Shown: positions 49,704-63,100 of the stretch, piece after piece
How the letters are laid out: every line of letters begins with the position of its first letter
Position numbering within the stretch: the stretch's first letter is position 1
NCBI GenBank assembly: GCA_030063045.1
Contig: JAQSEB010000145.1
Coordinates: forward strand, 930,001-994,000
Direction of reading: 5' to 3'
Length of the DNA stretch: 64,000 nucleotides
DNA from: Pratylenchus scribneri
Lineage: Eukaryota; Nematoda; Chromadorea; Rhabditida; Pratylenchidae
Position numbers and translations under genes: made by a program
The notes under the pieces: generated by a model
What the model was told of the DNA's origin: nothing
Database searches by the model: none
What the model saw: the letters and a program-made list of their open reading frames with translations, nothing else

Positions 49704-52700
49704 CTATTTTAATTGAAATTTCTTTTTTTGAGCTACTTTAAGAATTTCAAGCCATCCAAAGAAAAAATCGTCTAGCTCTTCTGAATTAAGTAGGGTGGGG
49801 GTTGGAGGTGAGCTTGGCTCTGAAATCCTGGAGCATTGATCCAGGGATATGTGTAATTTTTGTCTAATTTCATTTTCTTGAGAATTAAAATATTATTTTT
49901 CATTTTTTCGCCATCATTACCTGCTAATGATTTTTCCGCTGGCTGCCTCATTGTTGGGCAATTGAGGATGATGATTTTGACCATTGCCGGAGACCACAAC
50001 ATCGTTGGCACTCTCAATGATTCTGCCTGATCCAGTTCCCGCTGGTTTAATATCCTTTAATAGTAAAATACAAATATTTTAAAACTAAATTAGGATTAAG
50101 CGAATTTTTGTAGGAATAATGAATTTTTGATACAATTTATTGAGCTAGTTATTTTTTTGAATTTAAATTTTTCAATGGATAACTGCGATTTTTATAATTT
50201 TATAATTTAATGTCATTTTTATAAAGTTACTTTTTCGTCTTTCTTATCCCGATAGATTAAAATAATTAATGAGAAATTGGTATGTTCGTATTATTACATT
50301 GCACCCGAAACATGCGAATGAAACGGTCTGATGTAGAGATGGTAAAATGATTTAGCATTTTTATAACATTTTATAAGGCATAAAATTAGCTACAAAATGA
50401 CATTAAAAGCTTTGGTCAATGTTCTAAATATACCGTATTATAGCCAAAATACTCTCAGAAACACAACTTTAATTAAGCCAACTGTTTTTTGGCTATAACT
50501 CGGTGAATTCAACTAGCCAAAGCATTTGATGTCTTTTTGTAGCCATTTTTATACCTAATAAAATGCTATAAACAATGCCAGAGCAATTTTACCACTTGAT
50601 GCACCAGACCGTTTCGTCTACAAGTGTCGGGTCCGCAAATGTCGGCTAACCACAATTTAAAATGAATTAGAATTAACAATTAATATAAGAGATTCACAGA
50701 GGGATTTTTTTAAATTTTATTCAAAAATGGAAAAAACAAATATAAATGGCCAATGGGCGCTAATTGTAACAAACAGATGAACAAACCATTTGATTTTGTC
50801 CGCCTGTGACAAATTCTGTTCCCACCAATGTGCCTATAGATGCGGGAACTGCAACTACAGCCATTTTTTGTGCTGATGATGAACCCAATAAATTGACTAA
50901 AAATTTTATTTCATTATTTAAAAGGATCAATTTTCTACCAGATTCACGTGGGGATGAAGTTGGAGATGGAGATTTCGTTTTCACTTTCTTTTTTGGTGGC
51001 GAAATTTCTGCAATGGTGAAGAAATATTATAAAAGTGAAATTTAGTATTATTCAAGTCCGTTAAATAGACCGACCTATCGAATAATAGCTAATTCGAAGA
51101 ACTAGCTGATTTAATAACAAACTAATTATGGTGAAATTTTGCCACGAATTTTTGCAAGGAAACTATGTGTTTAACAACTTAGCTTTTTTTGCAAAATTAC
51201 GCAGAAGTAGATAAGAGGACTTCTCTTGTAAGTTTTAATTCTAGACCTACCTACAAAAATAAAACAGCACATAATTTTTTATTTTATGCATATTTTTTGA
51301 TTCTTAATGAGCTATATAATTTAATAGGGAAAATTTTAATATTTTATTATTCCAACCTAGGGGATGACGGATCCTTTACTTTTTCAATTCTTCATCGTGC
51401 TATATTAACTTATTTTATTCACATCCTCGTCTTAAAACTTTTTATATATCAAAATCCTACTTATCTAACTGAATTCTATCGAATGAAGTATCATTCAATA
51501 CGGTGCCTCAATTTGCGCTTTTTTAGTGACAAAAATTAACTCACTTTCTTTAGGAACTTCAGGCATTTTTTTGGCCAATTCTGGAAAAGAAAAATTTTTT
51601 ATTAATAAGAAAAATTACATTTTATAGTTTTTTGGCAAAATTTTTAGAACTAGATTTAGATTAGAGCAAGGATCCTCCTAGGGTAGAAATCAGAGAAAGT
51701 TATACAAGTTTCAAAGCTTAAGCAATTTTGTTGAATTTTTGCCTTTTTTGTCCAAATTTTTATTTTTCTAATAATTCAATGGCAATTGGCCAAATAGGAT
51801 AATATCTTTTTATATCAGATATAGAATGTGTTATGGGATAATATTAATATTAATCTGGCAGAAAAATTTTTTACCAAATTAAAGCTAAAAAAATCAAATC
51901 AATAGCAAATTTGATACAAAATAATTTGCAATATAACAAGCATTATTAATTAAAATAAAGATTAATTTTGTTAAAAATACTATCCCCAATATATAAGTAA
52001 TATACAATATAAACCAACCATCAGCAGCTTTTTCTACTGCTTCATCTGTAATTTTCTCCAATCCTTTGTTTGCCAATTGTTGGACACCCGATTTTGCTGC
52101 TGCTGAAGAAGCTGAACTAAAAGCAGCACTTGTCCCAGTCCCAGCTGAAGTCTTGAGCAACATAGCACCTCCTGTGAGAGCACCTCCTGTGAGTCCTCCA
52201 AGTACAGGAGCAATCACCGTCTTTGCGCTATCAAGTATTCCACTGCTCATCTTTGATGATTGACCTTATATTTTTAATTTTTAAAATGTTTTAACTTTTA
52301 TGAAATTAAAAATACCCTTTTTCGATTCCCCTTGTCCTTTGTCCACTTGCTTTGACGGAGATGGCATTGCTGTTGCCAATGGCAATGATGATTCTTGCTG
52401 TTGATGTTGATCAATTCCTAAATTTCAGAATTGGGACTGTTGCCAAAATATGAATTTTCAGATATTTATGATCTTTTTAATTCATGACATTTAATAGAAT
52501 TCGGTACAGCTCTTCGATCGGTGGCAGATTAAGGGATTCCCGAAAAATTTCGATACCGGGTACCGAAAAATCAAAAAAATTTCGTTAGTACCACAATACG
52601 GGATTCCCGAAAAATTCCGTGTCGGGATCCCGAAAAATCCCGATCGGATCCGTATAGTTCGATTTCTAGCAGATTAGGAAGAATATAGATTCAAGGGTCA

Positions 52701-55700
52701 ATTATACATAAATCCAGAAGATAAATTATGCTAAAAAATTTGGCAAATCAAAAATATGTAAACTTATAGTTTACCTATGATTTTGTTGTTCAAAAATAAA
52801 TAACTCGATTACATATAACAGTCAATCCCTTGAATTATTAAACAGAAGAGATTTTAATCCGAATTTTATAAAACAACAAAATAAGTTGTGGATTTTTTTT
52901 GTTTTTGACATGTATAATGTAATCAAGACAGTTGTGAATATCAATTTGCCAAATTTTTCTATTTTTTCCAAAAAATTTTTTGCAAATTAATCACTACCAG
53001 AGCTGTGCTTTTCATAAATCTTGACTCCGACTCCGATTCCGGACTCCGACATTCAAAAATTTAGCTTCGACTCCGGACTCCGGGCTTTCTGATTTTTGAC
53101 TTCGGCTCCGACTCCAGCTCCGGAGTCGTTCTAAAACTCGACTCCGATTCCGGAGTTAGACTCCGCAGAAATTTTTTTAAAGTAATTTCGATTTGTCTCC
53201 AGGGCATTTTTGTGTAAAATTAACATCTATTTCCGAAAATGATATAATTCGGTATGAAAATTTCAATTTTAGTCAAAATAAACCACAAAATTTAATCTTA
53301 AAAAAATTGAAAAGGGAAATTTTAGGTAAAAATCAGTGTTTTCATGATACCAAAATTTTCAATATGATATGATAGTGATATGATAGTCAAAACGATATCA
53401 TTCAAAATGATATGATATGATAATGATAGTGACAATTATCACTATCATATCACTATCATATCATTATCATATCATATTAGCACTATCATTATCATATCAT
53501 TTTTCTATCATTATCATTTAGAAAAAACCGAGAAAAATATATTACAAAATCGTCAAAAATTTTTTATACCGACATTCAACAAAATTTTCTTTCCAAATTA
53601 AATAATTTTCATTTATTAGATAAATAAGTTTATTTGGATTTCATTTTTTAAAATAATATTGGCTAAAAAAACTTTCTACCGGAATGTTTGAAGAAATTTG
53701 AATAAATATTTAAGGTCAATATAAAATTTCCCAATCCTTCCAGAAGCTTCCAATGCAAAAATTTTTTTTTAAATTTTAAATTATTTAAATTTTGGATTTT
53801 TTAAATTTAATTCAGAATCGTATATGAAAAATTCATTAATGAATATTTAAGAAAGAGAGTTTCATAAGAAAAAATTAGATTGCTTAAAATGCCAATAAAG
53901 GTCCAGGAATAATAATTTAGTCAAAAATTGGAAAAATTTTTTGGAAATTCTTTGAAAAATGGACAAAATTTTAAAAAATTTTTTGAAAATTGCCTGATTT
54001 CAACTATCATGATACTATCATGATAGTATCACTTTTTTATGATATAAAATTTCTCAAAATGATATGATACTGATATGATAGTCAAAGTGCTATCATATCA
54101 CTATCATATCATTATCATATCACTATCATATCATTATCATATCATATTAGCACTATCATGAAAACACTGGTAAAAATACAATTTTTTTAAATAAAAATCC
54201 GGATTCGATCGGAGTCCGGAGTCGCTCAAAATTTTTGACTCCGACTCACAACTCTGACCTTTGAAAATTTTAACTCCAGCTCCGATTCCGGACTCCGGCC
54301 TTTTCAATTTCTGACTCCGACTCCAGTTCCGAAGCGGAGTCGGACCCAGCTCTGATCACTACTAATTAATTAAAATAATAGTTTTTAGGCTTATTAGGTT
54401 TTGGCTTAATAGGTACATTCAATTCAACCGAAACACCATTTAAACCAAATAGGAAATTTTATAAAATTGAAAATTATCCATTAATTTCGAATTTCCTAAT
54501 TCTTCCAAATTGTCACAAAATAAAATCGCTATACAATACAATAAAAAATTGAATAAATTACCTTTAAACCTTTCCGCTTCTACTATATGCATGTGCTCCT
54601 TTTCGAGTATTTGTTCAAGTTTTCCTTTGCGTGCAGCTATTTCAGTTCTTGCGTTATCCAGCGCCGCTGGTAGCTTTCTTTTCGTATAATCGTTCTGACC
54701 TATTGATTCAAATGTCGGATTCACCTTGCTATTGAAGAGATCTTTTCGAGCTTGATCAATTTCGAGATGAATTGAAATTGGCCAAATGCCCTCCTCGTTT
54801 TTCAGATATCCTATTTTTATTAATGGGAAATTTATTTAAAATTTTTATATTTTATGAAAAAATTGCCTTTTAATTTTTTTTCCTTGTATTACTTATAACA
54901 TTTGTTAATCGTTAATTTGTCTTGAATTATCCGGAAATTTTGACCGAAATTGAATCTTGATTGGATTTTTAATCTTACCAGTAAATTCATTGCCAATAAA
55001 AAATGCTCCTTCTTGAGTGTAGGGATGGGCGAAAAATTTTAAAAACTAATAAGGAAAGTGAAACTAGAAAAAATTTAAATATGAAAGAACAGACGAAAAT
55101 TTGCGGAAGAAGGAATATTTTAAAAATATTTATAATCTTAAAATTTCAAAAATTTAATATTTTGATATTCAATAAAATTTATTTTCTCTCATTTAATATT
55201 AAAAAAATAATAATTTTCCTTAGAAATTCATTATTTTTTTGTTAATATTTATTTAAATAATCCTAAAGGACAAAAAATAGAAAACAGAAAGCTAAAAATT
55301 AATGGAATTCGCCCATCCCTTTTTGATTGTCGAATGCAGCCTGGAGGGCATTTTTGATGAGATCCTTCATGTCGAGCACTCTTTTGGTTGGAGTTCCATC
55401 ATTTTGGCTCAAAATACTAAATGAAAGAAATTATACTCTCATGGATCATATTGACAGAATAAAAAATAAAATGATCAGAAGTGGGAGGGATTCTGAATTC
55501 ATATCATGTGTTCAAGCTTCAAAAGATTCCAATATTGAAGATGACCCAAATTAAAGCCTAATTAATTATATTTTAAAAAATTAGGGTGATTTGTCCAAAA
55601 TACATAGACCTACAATTGCATGTGGGGATCTTATTTTTGGAAAATATTTTTAGAACATTTAGGGCACATTCAGACCATAAATTACGAAAATATGCACGAT

Positions 55701-58700
55701 GGCCCAAAAAATATATATATATGTTTTAATTTTTTAACATTCTTTTGCCTGGTAGGGAAAATAAATATTTATTAGCTGCAAATTTCTGTAATCAAAATTT
55801 TTGGACTAAAAAATTTCAAGTTCTAAATTCAAGCTTAAGTATTTTTTTACACTTGTTGCGTTTTTCAAATTAACCTTTGTACAATTTCTTTTCCATATCC
55901 TTCAATAACTGGGAATTGTGCCTGTGCAACAGGAGAACTGTGGCCCAGTTTATTGTTTTTGTCGCCTTCCATTTTGTACATCTTTCCATTATTTGTGTAG
56001 ATTATTTTCTAAATTTTATAATTTTTGAAATATTAAATGGCAATTTTAAAAGATAACCCCTCGTAGAGTTTCTTTGTCAGTGGAAGATTTTCTGAAGGAT
56101 TTGCCAACCAATTCGTCCAAATCCGTTTTTTCCAACTGCTCGGGCGTGATACTTAATTTTTAAATTAATACTTTTTTAAAGAAAATAGTAGCATAATAAG
56201 CAAAATGCATAGCGAAAAGAATCTATCATACAAAATAACGAATTTAGAAAAAAAATGAAAAATAATAACCATAAAATGTCCAAAATTTTAGTCATTTTGA
56301 AAATTCGTTCTTGAGAATTCAAATCAGAAAATGTATCAAAGATTTTTAAAAATTACAAAAAGAAATTGTTTGGAAATATAGAGAAAGCCATGGGGAATCG
56401 GTTTAAATATCTAAAAATTTTAAAACCATTTTTAAGTCGTCATAAGCAATTAAAATTTTTCAAATCTTTATGATAATGATAATAAGAAAAATATTTTGCT
56501 AATAGTATTTTAATAGTCGAAGAAAAGATTGGTGATTTTTTGTGATAAAGTAGTTTTAAATTCTTCTATTTTTATAAATTCATCTTTTTATTTAATTTAT
56601 TTTTTTGCTTTTCATGCGATATTATTTATTTTTAATTCATTCTTTTTTTTTTGTATTAAAATTTAAAAAGGGAAATAATTAATTTGTCTTAAAAACATTG
56701 AAATGCCGAAAAGTTTAAATGGTTCAGTGGTTTTGTCCTAAACCCTAAATCATATACCCAATCGAGAGATCAAGACGCATCATAGATTATGTTTTATCAA
56801 CCAATTTTAATTTATAGTTTTGAACCAAAACTATAAAATGGTTTATACAGTTTATTACAATAAATTTTAATCAAATCATGACAAATTATAAACCAATCAA
56901 TAAGCATATCTTGATGAGATCTACCGATTGATATAGTGTTTGGTGATATAGAACAATTCGCTGAACTGTTATAAACTTTTTGCCATTTTCAATCATTTTT
57001 TCGGCATTTTCAAAACTTTCCACAATTTCAATATTTTTTTAAAGTTAAATACAATCCAATCCATATTAAAACCATCAAAGCCATAAATTTAAATTTACCC
57101 ATCTATTGCGGCTAGGAATTTCTCATAAATTCGCTGGTCCCCGATAAACGAGATCACTTCCCCTTTCAATGTAAGAATTTTTGGAAAGTCAGGATATACT
57201 GAAAAGAAATTTTCATTAGCGAATAAAATTCTTTTTAAAACCTTTTCCATTACGCCAATATTTGGCCATTTGTTCATAATATTCGGTGCCACCTTGAAAA
57301 AAGACATAAGCAAACAATTTTTAAAAATATAAATTTAAGATTTTATACTCTATTTAATCTTATTAAATTATTAATAAACTTATTTATATTTCAACTTTCC
57401 GAAATTGTATTCTTTTCAGATGCTTAAGGGGGGATCACAAAATATGAGTGTGTACAGTATTGCTTGGAGAGGGGGAGACGAAATTTGAAAATAGAAGTCC
57501 CGTGCTGGAATTATTGAGTCGGAACTAGGGTTGGACAAAATCGGTTTTAAACAGGGGTATTCGGTTTTCGGTTCTACCGGTTTACCAAACTCGGTTTTCG
57601 GTTCCGGTTTGAAAAAATCCTCGGTTTTAGGTTATTTGAAAAATGGTAATAAAAATTTTTAGAAATTATTTTTTTTCATAAAATATTGATAAAAATCCAA
57701 CAAAGTAATTCAAATATCGTTTTCGATATTTTTTCATCAATTTCTCTATTTTTTATAAATTCGCTCAATAAAATGGGCTCAAAAGAAAAAAATTGATCAA
57801 AATTGTCTAGCAGAAAAAATCAAACCAAAAAGGCTACATGTGGAGGAATTTTTTTAACTAAAAAGTTTATTTAAGAAAGAAAAATTTTTAGTAAAAAATA
57901 GTTCCGGATTCCGGACTGAGAAAATTAGTCAAATTTGACCTGTAGAAAGCGAAATGACACAAATTGAAGAAAATTTAAACCATAATGGCCCCATCAGAAA
58001 ATTTTAAGCCAAAAATAGAAGTGAGAAATTTTAGCCAAAAATATCTCACTAGGTAAAAATTTTTAACAAAAATGACTCCTCAATATAAAATTTTTACAAA
58101 ATTGATCCAAAATTCGAAAAACCAATCGGTTTGGATGGATTGGACCCTCAGTTTTCCGTTTTTACTGGTTTTCAAACCTCGGTTTTCTGTTTCACTTTTT
58201 GGACCTAAAAACCCGATTTTCGGTTTCCGTTGGGTTAACCGATTTTGTCCGAGTCTATTCGGGACCAGCAATGGGAGAATATTGTCAGGGTTGGTCTTGA
58301 CATTGGCACATGACAATTACTTTTAATAGAAAGTATATGCCCCAAATATATATAGAATAAATACTTTTTAAAATTTTATAACAAAACGATTAATTAAAAA
58401 TTAATCATTATTTTGTGATGAATTTTATATCAATAAAAAATAATGCTAAAGAGTGAAGTGAACTTTTACACAATATCTTATTTAAATAAAGATTTTAAAA
58501 TCCTCAAGCACACTCTAATTTAAAGATACCCACTATCTTTTCCATTTTGAAAATTTGCACTTTTACTTACTGATTTCTGCTTGATCCAATCTTTTTTGTA
58601 GAGTTTGAATCGCTTTTTTGGCCCCAACTCTTTCTTCGTCCAATATTGTTCTGACTCTCTCTGTGAGCATCAAAGTTGTTGTCCTTATAGTGCCATCGCC

Positions 58701-58858
58701 ACCTAAAATATATAATATTTATAATTATCTATTATTTGATAATGCATTAAATGACCTGGTTTTGGCCAATTAAATTGTTCTCCGACAAAAAGGGTTGTTT
58801 CACAAAATTTTGGATTTAAGAGGAGTAGGAATAAAATCAAAATTGAAATTTGTAACAT
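49704..58858 (-). CDS. Secreted protein of unknown family, 15 exons (~615 aa)
   Basis: Minus-strand exons: 58858-58756, 58702-58571, 57292-57242, 57198-57099, 56151-56058, 56008-55875, 55416-54979 (split by a MITE), 54810-54562, 52417-52316, 52264-52019, 51580-51545, 51007-50939, 50896-50787, 50054-49921, 49863-49704 (TAG). Every phase fits once the MITE and one duplication are removed. The signal peptide is MLQISILILFLLLLNPKFC, with an ATTTTAG acceptor 6 bases upstream. The N-terminal half looks globular and charged (LTERVRTILDEERVGAKKAI, GTEYYEQMAKYWRNGK, FPVIEGYGKEIVQSILSQ). Exon 10 encodes a Gly-rich hydrophobic stretch (VLGGLTGGALTGGAMLL); exon 12 is Lys/Ser/Pro-rich. No domain is recognised. 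Exons 8-12 all start and end in phase 1, so they could be skipped without breaking frame. The 43-bp intron 3 is the shortest. Confidence 0.82.
50303..50632. mobile_element. Foldback element in intron 13
   Basis: Inverted ends ACCCGAAACATGCGAATGAA / CAGACCGTTTCGTC...GTCGGGT, with ACGGTCTG / CAGACCGT inside and mirrored arms through GGTAAAATGATTTAGCATTT. No clear target duplication. Confidence 0.65.
52525..52650. repeat. GGGATTCCCGAAAAAT-like degenerate repeats
   Basis: Three to four imperfect copies of GGGATTCCCGAAAAATTCCG in the intron before exon 9, probably part of a decayed MITE. Confidence 0.6.
52998..54354. mobile_element. hAT-like element with TCCGACTCCGG repeats (outer of a nested pair)
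   Basis: Ends CAGAGCTGTG / CCCAGCTCTG with exact 8-bp duplication ATCACTAC (52990-52997 and 54355-54362). The arms are ACTCCGACTCCGGA-like arrays, inverted. It contains a second complete element at 53334-54169 and lies in intron 8 of the minus-strand gene. Confidence 0.9.
53334..54169. mobile_element. hAT-like element with TATCATATCACTATC arrays (inner)
   Basis: Ends CAGTGTTTTCATGAT / ATCATGAAAACACTG with exact 8-bp duplication GTAAAAAT (53326-53333 and 54170-54177). The arms consist of ATATGATAGTGATATGATAG-type repeats in opposite orientation. Inserted into the outer element, so younger than it. Confidence 0.92.
55020..55321. mobile_element. hAT-like MITE inside coding exon 7 of the 49.7-58.9 kb gene
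   Basis: Ends TAGGGATGGGCGAA and TTCGCCCATCCCTT; flanks CTTGAGTG (55012-55019) and TTTGATTG (55322-55329) agree at 6 of 8 bases, an aged 8-bp duplication. Removing the element and one flank leaves 128 nt with the correct phases and reads LQAAFDTQEGAFFIGNEFTG. Read unspliced, a stop follows a few codons into the element. Confidence 0.82.
57526..58257. mobile_element. hAT-like MITE with CGGTTTTCGGTT repeats, intron 2
   Basis: Ends TAGGGTTGGACAAAATCGG / CCGATTTTGTCCGAGTCTA; flanks GTCGGAAC (57518-57525) and TTCGGGAC (58258-58265) match at 6 of 8. The arms are rich in TCGGTTTTCGGTTCCGG, and a minus-strand open frame in the right arm (58080-58316) is not coding. Confidence 0.75.
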
Positions 58859-60143
58859 TTTACCTAAAATAAAGCATGAAAAATTAATTATAATAATAAA
58901 TATTAAAAAAAGAGTCCAAGCGAATCAACCATAATATTTAAAATATTGAAAAATGTCTAAAAATTATATATAAAAATTCGATGAAAATAGAAAAATTATT
59001 TTGAGAGGTTTAAGTATCTTTTTTACTTATTTGAATATAATGCATCTCCAAAAGATTGAGAGTGATATACCAATTGAGTTTTATAGAATCAAAATATTTG
59101 CGAAATTGTTGAACTTAGCAAAGGAAATTCGAGAATGTATAGGCATTTTTGGAATGTTTACAAAAGGGCGCGAATGAATTTAAAATGGCAAATGCCAATA
59201 AAAAAATAGAAATATCATTTAAAAATTTGGGAAAATAGTGATTGTAAGATGTCAGAAAATTCATTTATGAATTTTATTCTATCATTGCCAAACGATTCAA
59301 TTGTGCCTTATGGGGGATTCCGATCTCATAAGTAGAAGAATTGAGATTTTTTATTTTAAGTCTCTAGATATTATATTCATTGATTTATTCAAATATTAAT
59401 TAAAATCCATTTTTATTTTTTAATTTGACACTAGTTTCAAAAGGGTTGCTTTATAAATGCGGATTGGGGCAATTTTTGATTGATAGGCGGGAGACAGGTT
59501 GATTAGGCAAAAAGTAAGGGTACAGTAGGATGAACTGTTCTTTGTTAATGAATAATAAACGTTCGCGCTAACATAAGCGGGTCAACATCTAGTTGGGCGT
59601 AGAGCGAAATTTTTTCGAGGTAAAAGAAGGATCTTGATTGCAATTTTATTTTTTATCAAATCATTATAAATCGAATTTTCATTGTTCATGAATATGAGCA
59701 TTTACTATATGAATGAACAAATTTATAATAAAATGATAATTTTGCCATATACAAATGTTATCTGGGAAGGGTGTGAATTTTTTTGGGGACGTTATGGGAA
59801 GGGGATTTCAGGGATAAATGGAGCTATTTTCGAACAAAACGGGGCTGATGCATCTCTGCCCTGATATTAATGGGCAAATCAAGAGATTATTTGCTAATAA
59901 ATTTAATCAAAAGCTATATGGCTATGTGCTATTTCTTTATTTTTTAAAACCAAATTTCAATTCTTACTTAATATGGATAATATATGATTTTGGTTGCTCA
60001 TAATCAAATAACAACATATCACAATTTATTAATAATTATATTTCATTATTCCAAATTAATAATACATGAAATGGCGAAATGAAACTCGATTTAACTTTCT
60101 CAAGGAAGATTTTTCCTTTCCACCGGAAAAAGCTTAATAATGA
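58859..60143. other. Intergenic region
   Basis: Upstream of the secreted-protein gene and downstream of the next minus-strand gene. No supported exon. A stretch at about 59450-59600 is less AT-rich (TTAACATAAGCGGGTCAACA-like) but forms no recognisable RNA gene. Confidence 0.4.
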
Positions 60144-63100
60144 TTATAAATGTTCAATGCAATTGTGAATAAATCGAGAATAAATTACACAATAGTAAGT
60201 GGATTCATGTTTATAGCAAAAATCATCTTCATCATCTATGTCCATTCCCACTTTAATATGAGCATCATAAGGCGTTTTGTTCTCTCTAATCCATCCTCCG
60301 GAGGCAATCTCCAAGGGCACCATATTCACTGCCTGTAGCAATACTTGGCCGCTGGCTTTGTCCTCGGCCAACCGCCGCTGGAAGGGAGAAGCGCCCCAGA
60401 AATGGTTAGTTATGATGAACAATGTAAAGATAAATGTCGAAGGGCGGCTCAATAATGAATTGCCGCCAGCAGCTAGATCAGCAGAAATTACTTTTGCATT
60501 GTCATTTTCGCTGATGATAGAATGATCAAATTTCTGGAAAGTGGGATTTGGAAGAATCAATATTAATTTTTGAAAAATTTTTCTTCTATTTGGGGACAAT
60601 AAAACAACTTTCTAATAATTTTGTCAATTCATTACCAATCTCATACATGTAAACTATTTTTTTATATTCATCAAAAAATTCTTTATTACAAACCCAGTTC
60701 CAAAATATAATATAAATTTGTCGATAAAATAAATTTAAAATATTTTAATTCTATGAGATTAAAATTGTTAGCATCATTATAAATTGCGATCAAAAATGAT
60801 CGAATAGTAATTAATAATCAGGAATTATATTAGTTACCTTAATTAACTCCGTCTCTAATTCTGCTAGCCAATTGATTTCGACATTAGAATTGAATGCTTC
60901 GACCGTTATATTAATGCCAAGGCGTCTTTCTGGAATTGTTTAAAAAAAATTTATAAGAAAATTTCTCATTAAGAAATTTTATTTCGAGTTTTAAAAAACT
61001 AAATCAGATAGCAGAATTATTTATGTTTTTTTTTATGTCAATAGACCATAAAATTAAAGTAAAAAACAACAAATTTATATTTTTTGGCTATATAATATAC
61101 ATAATTAATAATTATATAAATTCAATTTTTTTACAATTATTTAATTTATATATTATATAGATTTTTATTATGTTGAAAATAAAATTTCATTAAATCATTT
61201 TGACCCAATTTCGGTTAATTTGACCTATTCCTATTTTATGCCATGGATTTTCTTATTAATTGTCCCAGGAATATATTAGTAAAAATACAGCATGGCTTAA
61301 AAAGTTTGTAAAATGAACCTTTCGATTGACGTCTACTGATTGGATGATGCAACCATTGGACAACCTCGTCCACCGTATACATTGGCTTATCGTATTTATT
61401 TCCACGGAGAAATAAGCCACTCAAATAAATGAATTGATCGCATTCCAATGCGCTGCCAGTCAAAAGGCATCCATCAATTTGTTGTTGGCTTTCTTCTAAA
61501 GGAAAATTTTTTGTCCAAAATTTTTGGAATTAGAATTACGAAATTTATGAATGGAATATCGCTCAATGATTTAATGCCAAACAAAGAAAATTAGGTACTT
61601 ATTATTTAAAAATTTGTTTGCTATTTTTTTTATACATATTTGATTGTAAAACAATGAAAAAAACTCTATTTTCGGGTTAGTTCATGACAAATTTTGTGTG
61701 GACTATAGGGCAATTCTGGGGAAGAAAAAAATTTGGACCCAGATAATAGAGAATTATAGTCAATTATGGTGGAAAAAGAGCTGTCCAAAGTCGGTTTCGG
61801 TTCCAATAATCGATCTAATTTTAGAACCGAAATTAGAAGTTTTTAGCCTTTAGAACCGAAAATGTTTGGAACATAAAACCGACATTTTTCCAAGAACAGA
61901 AAACCGGGATTTAGAACCGAGATCTAAGAACCGACTTCGGAAAACCTATTAGGAACCAGCTTATCGATCTTGGAAAATCCATGAAAAATCCCTCATTCAT
62001 AAATTATATGATTTCTAAACAATTTTCCATTTTCTTAGTCCAATTTTTAAATTTAAAACCTTTTTCTTCCAATGCTTCTTTGTGCCATTGTTGTGACAAT
62101 GTTGGCAAACGTAGAATCCCGCAATAACATGAGCCACATTTGGCAAACAATGCGCGCATTGTTGGATGCGCAAAATGGCGAGCCAATGCATGCACATCAT
62201 TCTATATAATATTATTTTTATTTCCTCGAAAATCAAAATTAAAATAAAAATAGGGAATTCATATACAATCGAAAATTTAGTGCAATTTTTCCAATTCTCT
62301 TTTTAATGAATGCGTGAAATGCCAAAATTCTTGATAAATTTTTTTTGATTGACCTCTCTCTCTCATAATCAGAATTTAACAATTTAGCCAAACATAATAT
62401 AATTCTCTTTTTATTAGCTTTAAGAACAGTTTAAAAGCAGATGTTAGTCTTTTAATAATCTTTTGCCACCTAAACTTTTTTTTATATTCGGCATATGATG
62501 AATAAAGATTTTGGTTTCTCAATGTTCTTTCTTACTTTTTGAGCCCAACATCCACTCCCCCTCCATCCGTGGGGCCATGATTGCCATATTTCTTTTCTTC
62601 TGTTAAAATCTGGATCCCAAATATGTAATTGTGCACCATCAAAATTTGGCAACATTTGCTCAATCAACATACTCAATATTTGCGGCATTCGTGACGATGT
62701 TGTTGCCATAGAAAAATGGACATTTACATCAAAATCATTGTTGTCATCGTCGAAAATGTCAATCATGAGATATATTAATTGGAAATGAATATAGGGCGGT
62801 GGCAATGTGGAAGGCTGGCAAAATTCAAACAAATTGATGATATTCTCGGGCAATGATGAGCCTTTTTTATTGTCTTGTTTCACTAAAAGACAATTATTAC
62901 TATTAATAAAAAATGATTCCGAGTATTTTATTCGAAACAGGGGCTGCTAAAATGTGATTTAAAAAGCAAAATTTGTGAAAGTTTATGGTTTTATTCTTAA
63001 AATTTCTGTTTTGAGTAAATTAATTCCGCCTGTTTGACTAAGTTTTAATTCTGCCTGGTTGACTAAGTTTAAATTCCGCCTGGTTGACTAAGTTTTAATT

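Noticed and set aside
57095..57313. Continuous minus-strand frame reading through 57199-57241
   Set aside because: A 43-bp intron there (GTTTTA...TTTTCAG) gives correct phases to both neighbouring exons and better protein sequence.
59450..59600. Possible small RNA gene in a less AT-rich stretch
   Set aside because: No cloverleaf, A/B boxes or stable hairpin could be drawn.
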